From Salinibacter sp. 10B (GTDB lineage: Bacteria; Bacteroidota; Rhodothermia; Rhodothermales; Salinibacteraceae), in contig NZ_MQWC01000004.1 of assembly GCF_002954405.1 (NCBI RefSeq), forward strand, positions 2,531,909-2,595,908: a stretch of DNA of 64,000 bases. Reading direction: 5' to 3'. The notes under the pieces were generated by a model that worked only from the letters and a program-made list of their open reading frames with translations, did not search any database and was not told where the DNA came from. How positions within the stretch are numbered: position 1 is the first letter of the stretch; every line of letters begins with the position of its first letter. This document shows positions 10,050 to 19,813 of the stretch, one piece after another. Both the position numbers and the translations under genes were made by a program.

Positions 10050-12542
10050 GTGCGTTCCTCCTCCGCCCTTCATTGGTCGGCTTATCCGGCGCTCGTGCCG
10101 GCGGGCGCATTTGCTGGCGGGATTCTTCTCGACGCCCTTGCGGGGAGGTGGCCCCCATTCTTCTGGAGGGGCTGCGTCGGGCTCGGTGTGCTTCTCTTTG
10201 CACTCATGCACTGGTGGGGAAAGCAGCGGATGGTCACGTTAGCGCCACTGGGGCGGGTCGTTGCCATTGTGCTGTTGGGTCTCGGGGCCGGAGGTACCTC
10301 CTATACCATCTACACGACTTCGTCCCCCCGGGCGCTGGGTCCAGTGGTGGAGAAGATGCCCGATCGCGCCCTCCCGATTTTTGGAACAGTCGTCGATGCC
10401 CCTGAGCGGTCGGAGTTGTCCACACGTTTTACACTGGTTGTGGATGAGATTGCATGGGCAGACTCCCTCATAAAAGCAGACGGAAGGGTCCGCGTGACTC
10501 TTCGACCGTCTCCGTGGGAAGCGAGCCCCAAGCCGTTTCCTCGGATTTATGAAGGGGATCGCCTTCGTCTCACGAGTATCATTCGCCCAGCGCCCGGACA
10601 ACGAAACCCAGGAGGATTCGACTATGGGGAGTACCTTGCGCGGCGCGGCGTCTGCTGCACGGCATATGTGGATCGGCCATCTCGTATTCGTCGACTCGAC
10701 CGAAGCTCTGCTCTGCTTACGAACGTCGTCGTTCGGACGCGTCAACACATCCGTCGGCAAATCCGCCGGTACGTGCCGAGCGCCGACGGACGTGCGGTAC
10801 TTCAAGCCCTCCTGCTGGGCGACCGGAGCCGTGTGACGGACGAGCAGCGGCAGCAGTTTGCGGAAACGGGGCTCATGCATCTGTTGGCTGTTTCAGGACT
10901 CCATGTGTTCCTGGTAGGCATGGTCCTGTACATTCTACTCCAGCCTCTTTTGATGCGGCTGCGGCTTCGCTGGCAGACTGTGGAGATCGGGCGAGCGGGA
11001 CTCACAGTCGTAGTGCTTTGTCTGTATATGCTACTGACGGGAATGCGGCCGTCGGTGGTACGCGCTGTCGTCATGTCTACGTTGTTTATCGGCGGTGTTG
11101 TCTTTCAGCGATCCACTCATCCGTTGAACACGCTCGGCGTGGCGGCACTGGTGCTTCTCGCTGTTCGTCCCCCAGCGCTCTTCGACGCGGGATTTCAGCT
11201 CTCCATGGCGGCCGTCGCGGCAATTGTGACCATCGATCCTCGATTCAAGGAGTGGATTCCGTCGGAGTGGACGCAAACGGCCGCTGGGGACTGGCTTATT
11301 TCTACAATCACTGTATCCGCGGCGGCGACGATTGGGACGGCTCCCGTGCTCCTTTACCACTTCGGGTGGGTATCAGTCGCCGGCTTGCTTTTGAACGTGG
11401 CAGGCATTCCTTGCACGGGGCTCGCCCTATCGGCGGCCGTGATGATGACCGTGGTGGGCGAGTTGTGGTCCTTGGCCGGTGCTGCCTTTGGGAGTACTGC
11501 GGATCTGTTTGTTCGGGGGCTGTTGCTCATCTCTCACAGCGGGGCGACGTGGTTGTCGTGGGGCGGCCTCCGAATGGTAAATCCGAATCCGTGGGTGCTT
11601 GGAGCGCTCGTTTGTGGGTCGGGGGCTTTGGCTCAGTGGCCGCGCCCCCGTTACCGCTGGCGGTGCACCGTCTGTGCTCTTCTGATCGCAACGGCTGGGG
11701 TATGGGTAGGGCTGTTTGAGCCGGAGGCGGACCCCACACTCGATGTACTCTTCTTTGACGTAGGGCAGGGGGATGCTGCTCTAATTACGACTCCCGAGGA
11801 GCGTCGGATTCTGGTGGACACGGGTCCCCGGTCTCCCTACGGCGGGAGTGCAGCTGCGTCCTCAATTCTCCCGTTTTTGCGTCGCCGAGGTATTCACCGG
11901 TTGGACCTCGTGGTTGTTACGCACCCCGATGAGGATCACCTCGGCGGACTTCCTGCCATTTTGCAGGAGGTCGACGTTGGGAAGGTAATCCACAGTGGGC
12001 AGAAGACGGATACCGATCTCTTTCGCGAGACGCGCCGGATGCTTTCTCGCTTGGACGTGCCATCGTCCTCTGTGCAACGTGGAGATATGCTTTCGGCGGG
12101 ACCGTCGGTTGGAATTGAAGTACTTGGGCCACCGGTCCATCCCGAGCGTTGGGGAGTCGAGAGTGAAAATAGCCGGTCGGTTGTTCTCCGTGTAGGATTC
12201 GGTCGTACCGATGTGCTTCTGCCGGGGGACATTGAGGCAGCTGCCGAGCAAGCCCTTGTGCGGATGTACGAGAGGAGTCTCGGAAGCCGAGTTGTAAAAC
12301 TGCCCCACCACGGATCCGAGACGAGTAGTACTTCTGCTTTCGTGCACGCCTGTGTGGATTCGAGTCGGAAGACACACGCCGTTGTCAGTGTTGGGCGTGA
12401 GAACCGATTTGGGATGCCTAGTAGAGATGTATTGGCGCGATGGCGAAGGGAAGGAGCTGAGATTCACAGCACCGCACGCTCGGGGGCCGTTTGGCTCCGA
12501 TCGGATGGGGTGCAGGTCTGGACAGTTCCCTGGCGGGAGTGA
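10050..12542 (+). CDS. comEC: ComEC/Rec2-family DNA uptake channel with C-terminal metallo-beta-lactamase domain
   Basis: 830 residues from a GTG start. The order is typical of full-length ComEC: N-terminal membrane segments, a soluble OB-like (DUF4131) region at about 90-220, the polytopic competence domain (signature GLMHLLAVSGLHVFLVG at about 270-290, further helices to about 560), and a C-terminal beta-lactamase-fold domain beginning LDVLFFDVGQGDAALI with the metal motif THPDEDHLGG (about 630). It forms the inner-membrane channel for single-stranded DNA in natural transformation. Its codon use is less GC3-rich than that of its neighbours. It points away from nusB and towards the candidate oriC. 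Confidence 0.94.
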   Translation: MRSSSALHWSAYPALVPAGAFAGGILLDALAGRWPPFFWRGCVGLGVLLFALMHWWGKQRMVTLAPLGRVVAIVLLGLGAGGTSYTIYTTSSPRALGPVVEKMPDRALPIFGTVVDAPERSELSTRFTLVVDEIAWADSLIKADGRVRVTLRPSPWEASPKPFPRIYEGDRLRLTSIIRPAPGQRNPGGFDYGEYLARRGVCCTAYVDRPSRIRRLDRSSALLTNVVVRTRQHIRRQIRRYVPSADGRAVLQALLLGDRSRVTDEQRQQFAETGLMHLLAVSGLHVFLVGMVLYILLQPLLMRLRLRWQTVEIGRAGLTVVVLCLYMLLTGMRPSVVRAVVMSTLFIGGVVFQRSTHPLNTLGVAALVLLAVRPPALFDAGFQLSMAAVAAIVTIDPRFKEWIPSEWTQTAAGDWLISTITVSAAATIGTAPVLLYHFGWVSVAGLLLNVAGIPCTGLALSAAVMMTVVGELWSLAGAAFGSTADLFVRGLLLISHSGATWLSWGGLRMVNPNPWVLGALVCGSGALAQWPRPRYRWRCTVCALLIATAGVWVGLFEPEADPTLDVLFFDVGQGDAALITTPEERRILVDTGPRSPYGGSAAASSILPFLRRRGIHRLDLVVVTHPDEDHLGGLPAILQEVDVGKVIHSGQKTDTDLFRETRRMLSRLDVPSSSVQRGDMLSAGPSVGIEVLGPPVHPERWGVESENSRSVVLRVGFGRTDVLLPGDIEAAAEQALVRMYERSLGSRVVKLPHHGSETSSTSAFVHACVDSSRKTHAVVSVGRENRFGMPSRDVLARWRREGAEIHSTARSGAVWLRSDGVQVWTVPWRE

Positions 12543-12732
12543 ACAAAGAGGAGGGCAAGCATCCCATCAACATGGACTGCTGGTGATCCCCCGTTGTGGT
12601 ACTCTAGCACTCCTAGCGGTGTTATTCCTCTACAGGAATATCCTACTTCTTGGTTTGGTACACGTCGATGTACCAGTACAAAGCTCTTACTGAGCGGTAT
12701 ATCGATTTGAGCTGCGCCGTATTCCTATCGAG

Positions 12733-13190
12733 GAAAGTTATCCACACGCCCTACTGTGAATAAAGCACTCTGGGATTTTTAAAAAGATGTGGTTGTTGTT
12801 GTTAGGCGTGTGGAAATGTGGACAAGTAAACGACCCACAACCGCGATCGAGAGATGTGGACAGCATCGCGCTTCATTCACGGAGTTATCCACAAGAAACT
12901 GGATTCAAGAGTCGGTATACGGCGTAAATCGACGATTTTCGGGGTGTTTTCCACCTTTCCACAGCTATCCACAGTAAATCACGGTGTTCTCGTGCATAGT
13001 TGTGCACACTCATCCACAGTGTTGAGAACGCGGTGATGGGTGTGGACGGACCCCAAAGTTATGCACCGGCGCAGACGATCAAAATTCGTCGTTTTGGTTA
13101 TCCAGATGTTATGGACCACTTATCCACCGGTTATCCACAACATTGTGGAGAAGTCCACAGCCCCCTGACGAGGGCTGCGGACCATCCACA
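12733..13190. other. oriC: Candidate chromosomal replication origin (oriC) with DnaA-box cluster
   Basis: The comEC-pgi gap (828 bp) has no gene but many DnaA boxes. Three are perfect TTATCCACA sites, at 12738-12746, 12885-12893 and 13131-13139 on the plus strand. One-mismatch boxes include 12817-12825 (minus), 12965-12973, 13010-13018, 13098-13106, 13120-13128 and 13144-13152 (minus). Several more have two mismatches. An AT-rich stretch with ATTTTTAAAAA and GTTGTTGTTGTT lies at about 12757-12803, close to the first boxes, and could be the unwinding element. Neighbouring genes on the left are mostly minus and on the right mostly plus, as expected at an origin. dnaA is not adjacent. Confidence 0.85.
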
Positions 13191-13265
13191 AACGGTACAT
13201 CTGCGTTGTTAGAAAAGGGGGGCGAGGGACGCAGGAGACGACCTGGTCGTAGACGTGAAAACAGT

Positions 13266-13300
13266 CCGGCCCCTCGTTTACCCTGCAGGAGAGGGGCCGG
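13266..13300 (-). terminator. Probable pgi terminator
   Basis: A perfect 10-bp inverted repeat, CCGGCCCCTC / GAGGGGCCGG, with a 15-nt loop. On the minus strand it is followed by ACTGTTTTC, so it can terminate pgi transcription 71 bp after the stop codon. It also separates pgi from the DnaA-box cluster. Confidence 0.6.
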
Positions 13301-13370
13301 CGTGCCGGGCGTGGACTTGTGTTGGAGTCGCTGGCGGGATACCATTCATTTTTTTGGTCGAAGAGCGAGT

Positions 13371-14696
13371 TCACCGGTCGAGTCGGTCGTACATCTCACT
13401 CTTGTAATCTTCCACGCCGGGCTGATTGAAGGGGTTGACGTCGAGCAGGTACCCGCTAACCGCCACGGCGTGCTCGAAGAAGTAGAGGAGTTCTCCGATC
13501 GGTTGGGGAGCTAGGGCGTCGAACCAGATGGTGACGTTTGGGACGCCCCCGTTGGCGTGTGCCTGGGCCGTTCCGTCGTACGCGGCGCGGGTGACGTCGC
13601 CCATCGTTTTTCCGGCGACGTAGTTGAGTCCGTCCACGTCGTCCTCTGTTTCAGGAATGGAGAGCGACGCCGGATCCTTCTTCGGCATCAGGAACGTCTC
13701 CATCAAATTGCGCTGCCCCTGCTGCATGTACTGGCCGATCGAGTGGAGGTCGGTGGTGTACTGGGCAACGGTGGGAAAGAGGCCGGTGTGCTCTTTGCCC
13801 TCGCTCTCCCCGAAGAGTTGTTGCCACCACCGCCCGATATTCCGGAGCTTTGGTTCGAACACCGCGAGGGCTTCTACGTCGTAGTCGTCGTTCAGGAGCA
13901 GATACCGAAGAGCAGCGTATCGGAGGGCATCGTGCTCGGCGTCGGCACTGATCTCTTCACAAGCCGACACGGCCCCATAAAAGAAGGAATGGATGTCGAT
14001 CCCGGCCGCGGCAATGGGAAGCAGGCCGACGGGCGTAAGCACTGAGAACCGTCCCCCGACGTCGTCGGGAATGACGTACTTCTTGTAGAAGTCGTTGGCC
14101 TCGTGGAGGGCGTTGAGGGCGCCCTGTTCCTTGTCGGTTGTGATGATGATCCGGTCGGAGGGGGCGTCGAACTGGTCGTGCATCCATGCACGCACCACTC
14201 GGAAGGAAAGGGCAGTTTCGAGGGTCGTGCCACTCTTGGAGATGACATTTACAAAGACGGATTTTCCGTCCAGGTCGGAAAGGAGCTCTCGAAGGTAGGC
14301 CCCGCTCGTGTGATGGCCGGCAAAGCGCACCTCAGGGGGCTGGGAGGGGTGCATGCTCTGGCCCTCGGGGGTATCGGGCGAAGGGGGGTCGGGTTGGCGG
14401 GCGGACAGGTACGGCGTGAGGGCGCTAATTACTGCCCGGGCACCGAGGTAGGAACCGCCGATGCCGAGACACAGCAGCACGTCGGCGTCGCGCCGGAGCC
14501 GGTGGGCGGTGGCTTCGATGTCTTGCAGAAGGGCATCATCCGGGTCTAGGAGAAGATCGCGCCATCCCAGCATGTGGCTGCCCTTTCCTGTTTTGTTCAG
14601 AACCGCTTCGTGGGCCTCTTCGATCTGAGGCTTAAGGTCGGCGAGTGCGCCGTCGTCGAGGAACGACTGTGCGTGTTGAGTGTCGAGGCTGACCAT
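13371..14696 (-). CDS. pgi: Glucose-6-phosphate isomerase
   Basis: 441 residues, the short form found in Firmicutes and Bacteroidota (about 440-450). It contains LLCLGIGGSYLGARAV (sugar-phosphate binding), SKSGTTLETALSFRVVR (phosphate-binding SKSGTT), the second PGI signature around FSVLTPVGLLPIAAAGID, and a C-terminal region rich in conserved aromatic residues. It interconverts glucose-6-phosphate and fructose-6-phosphate in the cytoplasm. It lies on the side of the candidate origin where most other genes are on the plus strand. Confidence 0.96.
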   Translation of the reverse strand: MVSLDTQHAQSFLDDGALADLKPQIEEAHEAVLNKTGKGSHMLGWRDLLLDPDDALLQDIEATAHRLRRDADVLLCLGIGGSYLGARAVISALTPYLSARQPDPPSPDTPEGQSMHPSQPPEVRFAGHHTSGAYLRELLSDLDGKSVFVNVISKSGTTLETALSFRVVRAWMHDQFDAPSDRIIITTDKEQGALNALHEANDFYKKYVIPDDVGGRFSVLTPVGLLPIAAAGIDIHSFFYGAVSACEEISADAEHDALRYAALRYLLLNDDYDVEALAVFEPKLRNIGRWWQQLFGESEGKEHTGLFPTVAQYTTDLHSIGQYMQQGQRNLMETFLMPKKDPASLSIPETEDDVDGLNYVAGKTMGDVTRAAYDGTAQAHANGGVPNVTIWFDALAPQPIGELLYFFEHAVAVSGYLLDVNPFNQPGVEDYKSEMYDRLDR

Positions 14697-15198
14697 GATG
14701 GCAGATGTCTTCAGTTTGATAATGACGTCATGAGAACCTATCTGGCGGAGTGTCTACGGCCTGCGACTGCGTGGATTTCGTGCAGAGCGGCTTCTGCGCT
14801 CCCCCGGCAGCTCTGCTACAGGGAGAGGCGCTTGGCGTCTTTCTATCACTTCGCCACTGTGTCTTAGCATCGTAGCCATCCCCCAAGCAGATTCGGAGAG
14901 ACGGATCGAGCAGTCCGGGGGAGGACCGCCAGCATCCGAAAACCTACAAAACGAATGCACCATCCGTGAAATGGGGGCGCCCGTCAGGTCTACAATCGAC
15001 GGCGTTCTCGTTTTCGGGAGGCGAGTGGCACTTTGCATCCCAACGCTCCCATCTCGGTTTGATCGGGAGCACCGGAACTCTTTCCGACCAGCTTGACTTT
15101 GGGGCGGAGGCGCGCCACTATATCTTTTCTCCTCTTCGGGGCTGCCGTAGGTGGAGGGCGCCACACCTCCAATTTACTGAGCGACTGGTTCGTACCTC
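14697..15198. other. Divergent intergenic region pgi / antiporter
   Basis: 502 bp. No supported gene; the open frames on both strands have atypical composition and no recognisable motif. The region should hold the promoters of pgi (minus) and the CaCA antiporter (plus). I see no terminator, repeat or riboswitch-like structure. Confidence 0.3.
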
Positions 15199-16203
15199 AT
15201 GCAGTTACTCCTCTATATTGGTTTCGCGGTGGGGGGCACCGCGATCTGTTGGTGGGGGAGTGGGATCCTGGAAGACACGTCTCGGCGACTGTCGGTCTAT
15301 TACCAGCTTCCCGCAGCCGTGCAGGGAGCCGTCATCACGGCCATTGGGTCCAGCTTTCCGGAGTTGTCGAGTACAGTGTTGGCGACGCTCCTGCACGGGA
15401 CCTTTGATCTTGGGGTCGCCTCCGTCGTGGGGTCGGCACTCTTCAATATTCTCGTGATTCCGGGCGTGTCCGGGCTCGTGGGCGGGCGCATCGATACGGG
15501 ACGACTCCTCGTGTTCAAAGACGTGCAGTTCTACGTTACGTCCGTGGCAGTGCTGATGCTGACGTTTGCACTGGCGGCCCTGTATTATCCTGTGCCCGGT
15601 CCCGATCGCGTTGGGATTGTAACCCGTCCCCTCGCCCTGATGCCCTTGATGTTCTACGGGCTGTACTTCTATCTCCAGCTGCTTGCGGTGCGGGATCACA
15701 CTGGAGAGGCTCCTCCCGAACACTTGACGCCGATGGGCGACTGGGTTCGACTGGGGGGAAGCTTGGCTCTGATTCTGGTTGGGACCGAAGGGCTGGTGCG
15801 TGCGGCTATTGGGTTTGGCGATTGGTTCGGCACGCCCTCTTTTTTATGGGGGCTCACCGTTGTGGCTGCCGGGACAAGCCTGCCGGACATGTTTGTGAGT
15901 GTTCGGGCAGCCCATGGGGGACGTGGGACCGTAAGTCTCGCCAACGTGTTGGGCAGCAATATTTTTGATCTTCTCGTGGCAGTTCCGGCCGGCATCTTCC
16001 TCGCAGGGGCCTCCACCGTCAACGTGTCGGCAGCCGTGCCGATGATGGCTGTTCTTGCCCTCGCGACCCTCGTGCTCTTCGTCATCCTGCGAACCAATGA
16101 GTCGCTGGAGCCGAATGAGGCCGTTGGGCTTCTCGGGCTCTACGCTCTCTTTCTTGTGCTGGTCGCGCTAGAGACGGCCGGTGTGCTCTCGATCATGACC
16201 TGA
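15199..16203 (+). CDS. Calcium/sodium antiporter, CaCA family (YrbG-like)
   Basis: 334 residues with about ten hydrophobic segments. It carries the two inverted CaCA alpha repeats: alpha-1 with GSSFPELSS at about 51-59 and alpha-2 with GTSLPDMFVS at about 229-238, each holding the conserved Glu or Asp that binds the cation. An acidic loop (DHTGEAPPE) separates the halves. It probably exchanges Na+ (or K+) for Ca2+ across the inner membrane, a sensible function in a halophile. The specific ion cannot be read from the sequence. Confidence 0.92.
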   Translation: MQLLLYIGFAVGGTAICWWGSGILEDTSRRLSVYYQLPAAVQGAVITAIGSSFPELSSTVLATLLHGTFDLGVASVVGSALFNILVIPGVSGLVGGRIDTGRLLVFKDVQFYVTSVAVLMLTFALAALYYPVPGPDRVGIVTRPLALMPLMFYGLYFYLQLLAVRDHTGEAPPEHLTPMGDWVRLGGSLALILVGTEGLVRAAIGFGDWFGTPSFLWGLTVVAAGTSLPDMFVSVRAAHGGRGTVSLANVLGSNIFDLLVAVPAGIFLAGASTVNVSAAVPMMAVLALATLVLFVILRTNESLEPNEAVGLLGLYALFLVLVALETAGVLSIMT

Positions 16204-16475
16204 CCCGACCGTGTGCTGATGCGGATGAAGGGCGGCGGATCGGCAGTGGAGGCGTTGGACGAGTCTTCGACAGAGTGTTGAACCCACCGTGCGCCCATCT
16301 CCTGCGGTCAATCGTTTGTCGGCTGATGTTGTGCAGGAGGAGGGCGGGGAAGAGGGCGATCCAGCATGCGTTCGTGTGCGCACTGAACCCGGAACCCCAA
16401 TGCGGTAGACGGCATATCTGATCAGATACCGAAATAGATTTCTTTGCGCGGTTTGTTCACGAACGGCTCGGTGCC

Positions 16476-16988
16476 ATGCTGACGGTCGACGTCACCTCCC
16501 TTTCGGACGGCATCCATCACCTTGAGTTTTCCCCGTCGGCAGAAGAGGCGGCTCTTGATCCGACGACGTTTCGCGACGTGTACGTGGAGGCGGAGTTGCA
16601 GTGTCATCGGGATCGCATTCTCGTGAAGCTGTCGGCCACGGCGACCGCCGAGCTCACCTGCGATCGAACGCTCAAGTCGTACGACGAGGATGTGGAGGGA
16701 CATTACAATCTGCTCTTCGGACCGCCGGAGATGGTTGGGCGGGAAGGGGAAGAGTTTGAAGAGGTGCGCCCCTTCCATCCCTCAGACCAGGAAATCGACC
16801 TGACCGACGTGGTTCGGGATACCCTGCTTCTGGCACTTCCGCAGCGGCAGATTGCGCCGGGGGCCGAAGAGGAGCCCATCGATCAGGAGTTTGGAAGGCC
16901 CGAGGAGGCCGAAGAGGAGCCGATCGATCCGCGGTGGGAGGAGCTGCAGAAGCTGAAAAATAACAACTCGACCGGGGAGAGTTCGTAA
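16476..16988 (+). CDS. DUF177/YceD family protein (23S rRNA accumulation)
   Basis: 170 residues. The segment LVKLSATATAELTCDRTLKSY, followed by an acidic stretch and EIDLTDVVRDTLLLALPQRQIAP, is the DUF177 signature. The family occurs directly before rpmF in most bacteria, and here rpmF follows 208 bp later. YceD is associated with 23S rRNA processing or accumulation. The tail contains an acidic duplicated motif (EEEPIDQEF and EEEPIDPRW). It opens the rpmF-plsX-fab gene group. Confidence 0.9.
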   Translation: MLTVDVTSLSDGIHHLEFSPSAEEAALDPTTFRDVYVEAELQCHRDRILVKLSATATAELTCDRTLKSYDEDVEGHYNLLFGPPEMVGREGEEFEEVRPFHPSDQEIDLTDVVRDTLLLALPQRQIAPGAEEEPIDQEFGRPEEAEEEPIDPRWEELQKLKNNNSTGESS

Positions 16989-17196
16989 GCCCGACAGCAC
17001 TATACCCGGCAGGGGCGGGCAGGGTGTGCTATAAATTCTGAGCAAATTGAGCCGAGGGGGCTGAACATCTGGATTCTTCCCCTCATCTTATGGAGTCCGC
17101 CGTGTCCGAATAGGAGGCCGCGTTTACGGAGTGTCCGTGATCGGTCTCGGAGGATGGGCCCGCGCGCTGTTTGTATTCATTGACTGGGACTGAGTT

Positions 17197-17394
17197 ATGG
17201 CTGTACCGAAACGACGACACTCGAAGTCGCGCACACGCAAGCGCCGCTCCACGTACTACAATGAGTTGGAGCCGCCGCAGCTTATGGACTGCAACAACTG
17301 CGGCAATCCGAAGGTGATGCACCGCGCCTGCAAGCACTGCGGCCACTACCGAGGACGGCAAGTAATCGAACCGTCCGAAGAGTACATGGTGTAG
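17197..17394 (+). CDS. rpmF: 50S ribosomal protein L32
   Basis: 65 residues: MAVPKRRHSKSRTRKRR at the N-terminus, then two CxxC pairs (CNNCGNP and CKHCGHY) forming a zinc ribbon. It is therefore the zinc-binding (C+) form of L32. It lies between the DUF177 gene and plsX, the widely conserved arrangement that couples ribosome and membrane lipid synthesis. Confidence 0.97.
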   Translation: MAVPKRRHSKSRTRKRRSTYYNELEPPQLMDCNNCGNPKVMHRACKHCGHYRGRQVIEPSEEYMV

Positions 17395-17647
17395 CGCACC
17401 GGGACGTACACGTTCTGGCTCGCGGCACCCGCACACGTCCCACCGAGGAAGCTTGCTGCATTCGGTTTGGGGCGTGTCATTTCTTTGTCGGGTCTTCGTC
17501 CCGTCTTTCGACGGTGACCCGGTGATTTTCCCTGCGCACACCTATGTTTGCGCCGGGTCCGTCTTTTCCAGGATGGGTCCAGTAGGGCGAAGGCGTTCCC
17601 TCTTTTCCTCACTACACTCGTTTTCGGGACACACTCTGACGGCTCGT

Positions 17648-18661
17648 ATGGCTTCGCGTATTGCTGTGGACGCAATGGGAGGCGACGATGCGCCGGAAGC
17701 GGTCGTCACGGGAGCAATTCAGGCCGTGAACCACGCAGACCGGGATCCCTCCGTTCTCCTCGTTGGCCCCGAGGCACAGATCCGAGCAGTGTTGGAGGAG
17801 CATCCTGACGCTCCCCACGACGCCCTCGACATCATTGATGCCCCGGATGTGATTGGAATGGGGGAGGCGCCGGCGGCGGCCGTTAAACAAAAGACGAATT
17901 CGTCGATCCATCAGGGCCTCGCCGCTCATCACGACGACAAAGCCGACGCGTTTGTGAGTGCCGGCAACACCGGGGCCATCATGGGTGCGGCAATGTTCAT
18001 TCTTGGTCGGATTGCGGGGGTCGAGCGTCCGTCGATTGCGGGGTTCTTTCCCAATCTTCGGGGCTCGTCTGTTGTCCTGGACATTGGCTCGAACGTGGAC
18101 TGCAAGCCCTCGCACCTGGTCCAGTTTGCCCGCATGGGGACCATTTATGCCCGGCAGGTGCTGGACAATGAGGACCCCACCGTGGGGTTGATCAACATTG
18201 GGGAGGAGCCGGGGAAAGGCAATGAGCTCGTCAAGGAGGCGTATGAGCGGCTTCAGAACATTGACGATATCCACTTCAAAGGAAATGTCGAGGGAGGAGA
18301 TCTACTGTTTTATGCCGCCGATATCCTCATTTGCGATGGGTTTGTTGGAAATGTTCTGCTCAAGTTCGGGGAGAGCATGACGACGGTCCTGTCGGAAATG
18401 ACGCAGCAGGAGATGGACCGCCAAGGGCTGTCGGACGACGAGCAGGCTCTCGTGTCGAATGTGTTGGGGGAGGTAAGCCATCACTTCGACCCGGAGTCGA
18501 TGGGCGGGGCTCCGCTGTTGGGAGTCAATGGAAACGTCTTGATTGGTCACGGCAGCTCGTCGCCCGACGTGATCGAGCAGATGATTCACGCGGCCGCCGC
18601 ACTGTCCACGACGGAGGTCATCCCCGCGATTGAGTCCGCATTTCAGTCCGAGACCGGATAA
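17648..18661 (+). CDS. plsX: Phosphate acyltransferase PlsX
   Basis: 337 residues from the ATG at 17648, which gives the canonical N-terminus MASRIAVDAMGGDDAPEAVV. Longer in-frame starts upstream add unrelated sequence. Conserved blocks include KQKTNSSIHQGL, FVSAGNTGAIMGAA and LLGVNGNVLIGHGSS. PlsX makes acyl-phosphate from acyl-ACP for phosphatidic acid synthesis, a peripheral inner-membrane step. fabH follows 44 bp downstream. Confidence 0.96.
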   Translation: MASRIAVDAMGGDDAPEAVVTGAIQAVNHADRDPSVLLVGPEAQIRAVLEEHPDAPHDALDIIDAPDVIGMGEAPAAAVKQKTNSSIHQGLAAHHDDKADAFVSAGNTGAIMGAAMFILGRIAGVERPSIAGFFPNLRGSSVVLDIGSNVDCKPSHLVQFARMGTIYARQVLDNEDPTVGLINIGEEPGKGNELVKEAYERLQNIDDIHFKGNVEGGDLLFYAADILICDGFVGNVLLKFGESMTTVLSEMTQQEMDRQGLSDDEQALVSNVLGEVSHHFDPESMGGAPLLGVNGNVLIGHGSSSPDVIEQMIHAAAALSTTEVIPAIESAFQSETG

Positions 18662-18705
18662 CATCGCCGGGATCCGTGTCATCGTCCCACCACCCGCACT
18701 GATCT

Positions 18706-19713
18706 ATGTCTTCCCCTTCCGCTTTGCGTCACGCCGCCATTACGTCCGTCGGTCACTACCTGCCGGACGAACGGCTCACCAACAGTGACCTGGAGGCGAT
18801 GGTGGAGACCAACGACGAGTGGATCCGGACCCGCACCGGCATTCGTGAGCGTCGCATCCTGGGGGACGACGGGAAAGCGACTGCGTTTATGGCCACCGAG
18901 GCGGCGCGCGAGGCCCTCGACAAGCGAGGCCTCACGCCCGACGACGTGGACGTAATTGTCGTGGCCACCGTTACGCCGGATATGCTGTTTCCGGCCACGG
19001 CCTGTCTCGTGCAGGACAACCTTGGCGCTTCGAATGCCTGGGGGTTCGACCTCTCGGCGGCGTGCAGCGGCTTTTTGTACGGCCTCACCACCGGGGCCCA
19101 GTTTGTTGAAACCGGCCGGGCGGACACGGTCCTCGTCATTGGGACCGATAAGATGAGCTCTATCGTCGACTACACGGACCGCACCACGTGCATTCTCTTT
19201 GGGGACGGTGCGGGGGCGGTTGTACTGGAGGCCGACGAGGACGTGGGACTCCAGGATACGGTGCACCACACGGACGGGGAGCATCGGGATCTGCTCTGTA
19301 TGGAGGGCGGAGGAAGTCTCCATCCCCCGACCCACGAAACGGTGGACAATCACATGCACTACGTTCACCAGGACGGTCGGCAGGTCTTCAAGTTTGCCGT
19401 GACTCGCATGGCCGACGTCTGTGTGGAGGTCATGGAGCGAAATGACCTTACTGCCGACGACGTGCAATACCTCGTGCCCCATCAGGCCAATCAGCGCATC
19501 ATTGATGCGACGGCCAAGCGGATGGGCCTCGACTCTAACAAGGTGATGGTCAACATTGACCGCTACGGCAACACCACGGCGGCAACTATTCCGCTTTGTC
19601 TCTACGACTGGGAGGACGAGCTTACGCGAGGGGATAACCTCATTCTCACGGCTTTTGGGGGCGGATTTACCTGGGGAGCCAGCTACCTTACCTGGGCCTA
19701 CGAGGGGCAATGA
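18706..19713 (+). CDS. fabH: 3-oxoacyl-ACP synthase III (KAS III)
   Basis: 335 residues with the FabH triad Cys120 ([10 protein letters not shown]), His259 (VPHQANQRI) and Asn289 (DRYGNTTAA). The N-terminus has [15 protein letters not shown], typical of the family. It condenses acetyl-CoA (or a branched starter) with malonyl-ACP to start fatty-acid synthesis. It lies between plsX and fabD in the lipid operon; an inverted repeat (B) fills the gap to fabD. Confidence 0.97.
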   Translation: MSSPSALRHAAITSVGHYLPDERLTNSDLEAMVETNDEWIRTRTGIRERRILGDDGKATAFMATEAAREALDKRGLTPDDVDVIVVATVTPDMLFPATACLVQDNLGASNAWGFDLSAACSGFLYGLTTGAQFVETGRADTVLVIGTDKMSSIVDYTDRTTCILFGDGAGAVVLEADEDVGLQDTVHHTDGEHRDLLCMEGGGSLHPPTHETVDNHMHYVHQDGRQVFKFAVTRMADVCVEVMERNDLTADDVQYLVPHQANQRIIDATAKRMGLDSNKVMVNIDRYGNTTAATIPLCLYDWEDELTRGDNLILTAFGGGFTWGASYLTWAYEGQ

Positions 19714-19721
19714 CGAGTGGT

Positions 19722-19810
19722 GAATTGCGAGTGTCGAATTGATCTCGGCTTCTCGCTCGGTTGCCCATTGTCTTCAACAATTCGCACTTCGAAACTCGAA
19801 ATTCGACATT
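19722..19810. repeat. Heptad-built inverted repeat B
   Basis: The left arm, 19722-19740, reads GAATTGC GAGTGTC GAATT. The right arm, 19779-19810, in reverse complement contains GAATTTC GAGTTTC GAAGTGC GAATTGT. Both arms have 7-bp periodicity and pair imperfectly around a loop of about 38 nt. It fills the fabH-fabD junction and ends only a few bases before the fabD start. Confidence 0.75.
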
Positions 19811-19813
19811 GCC

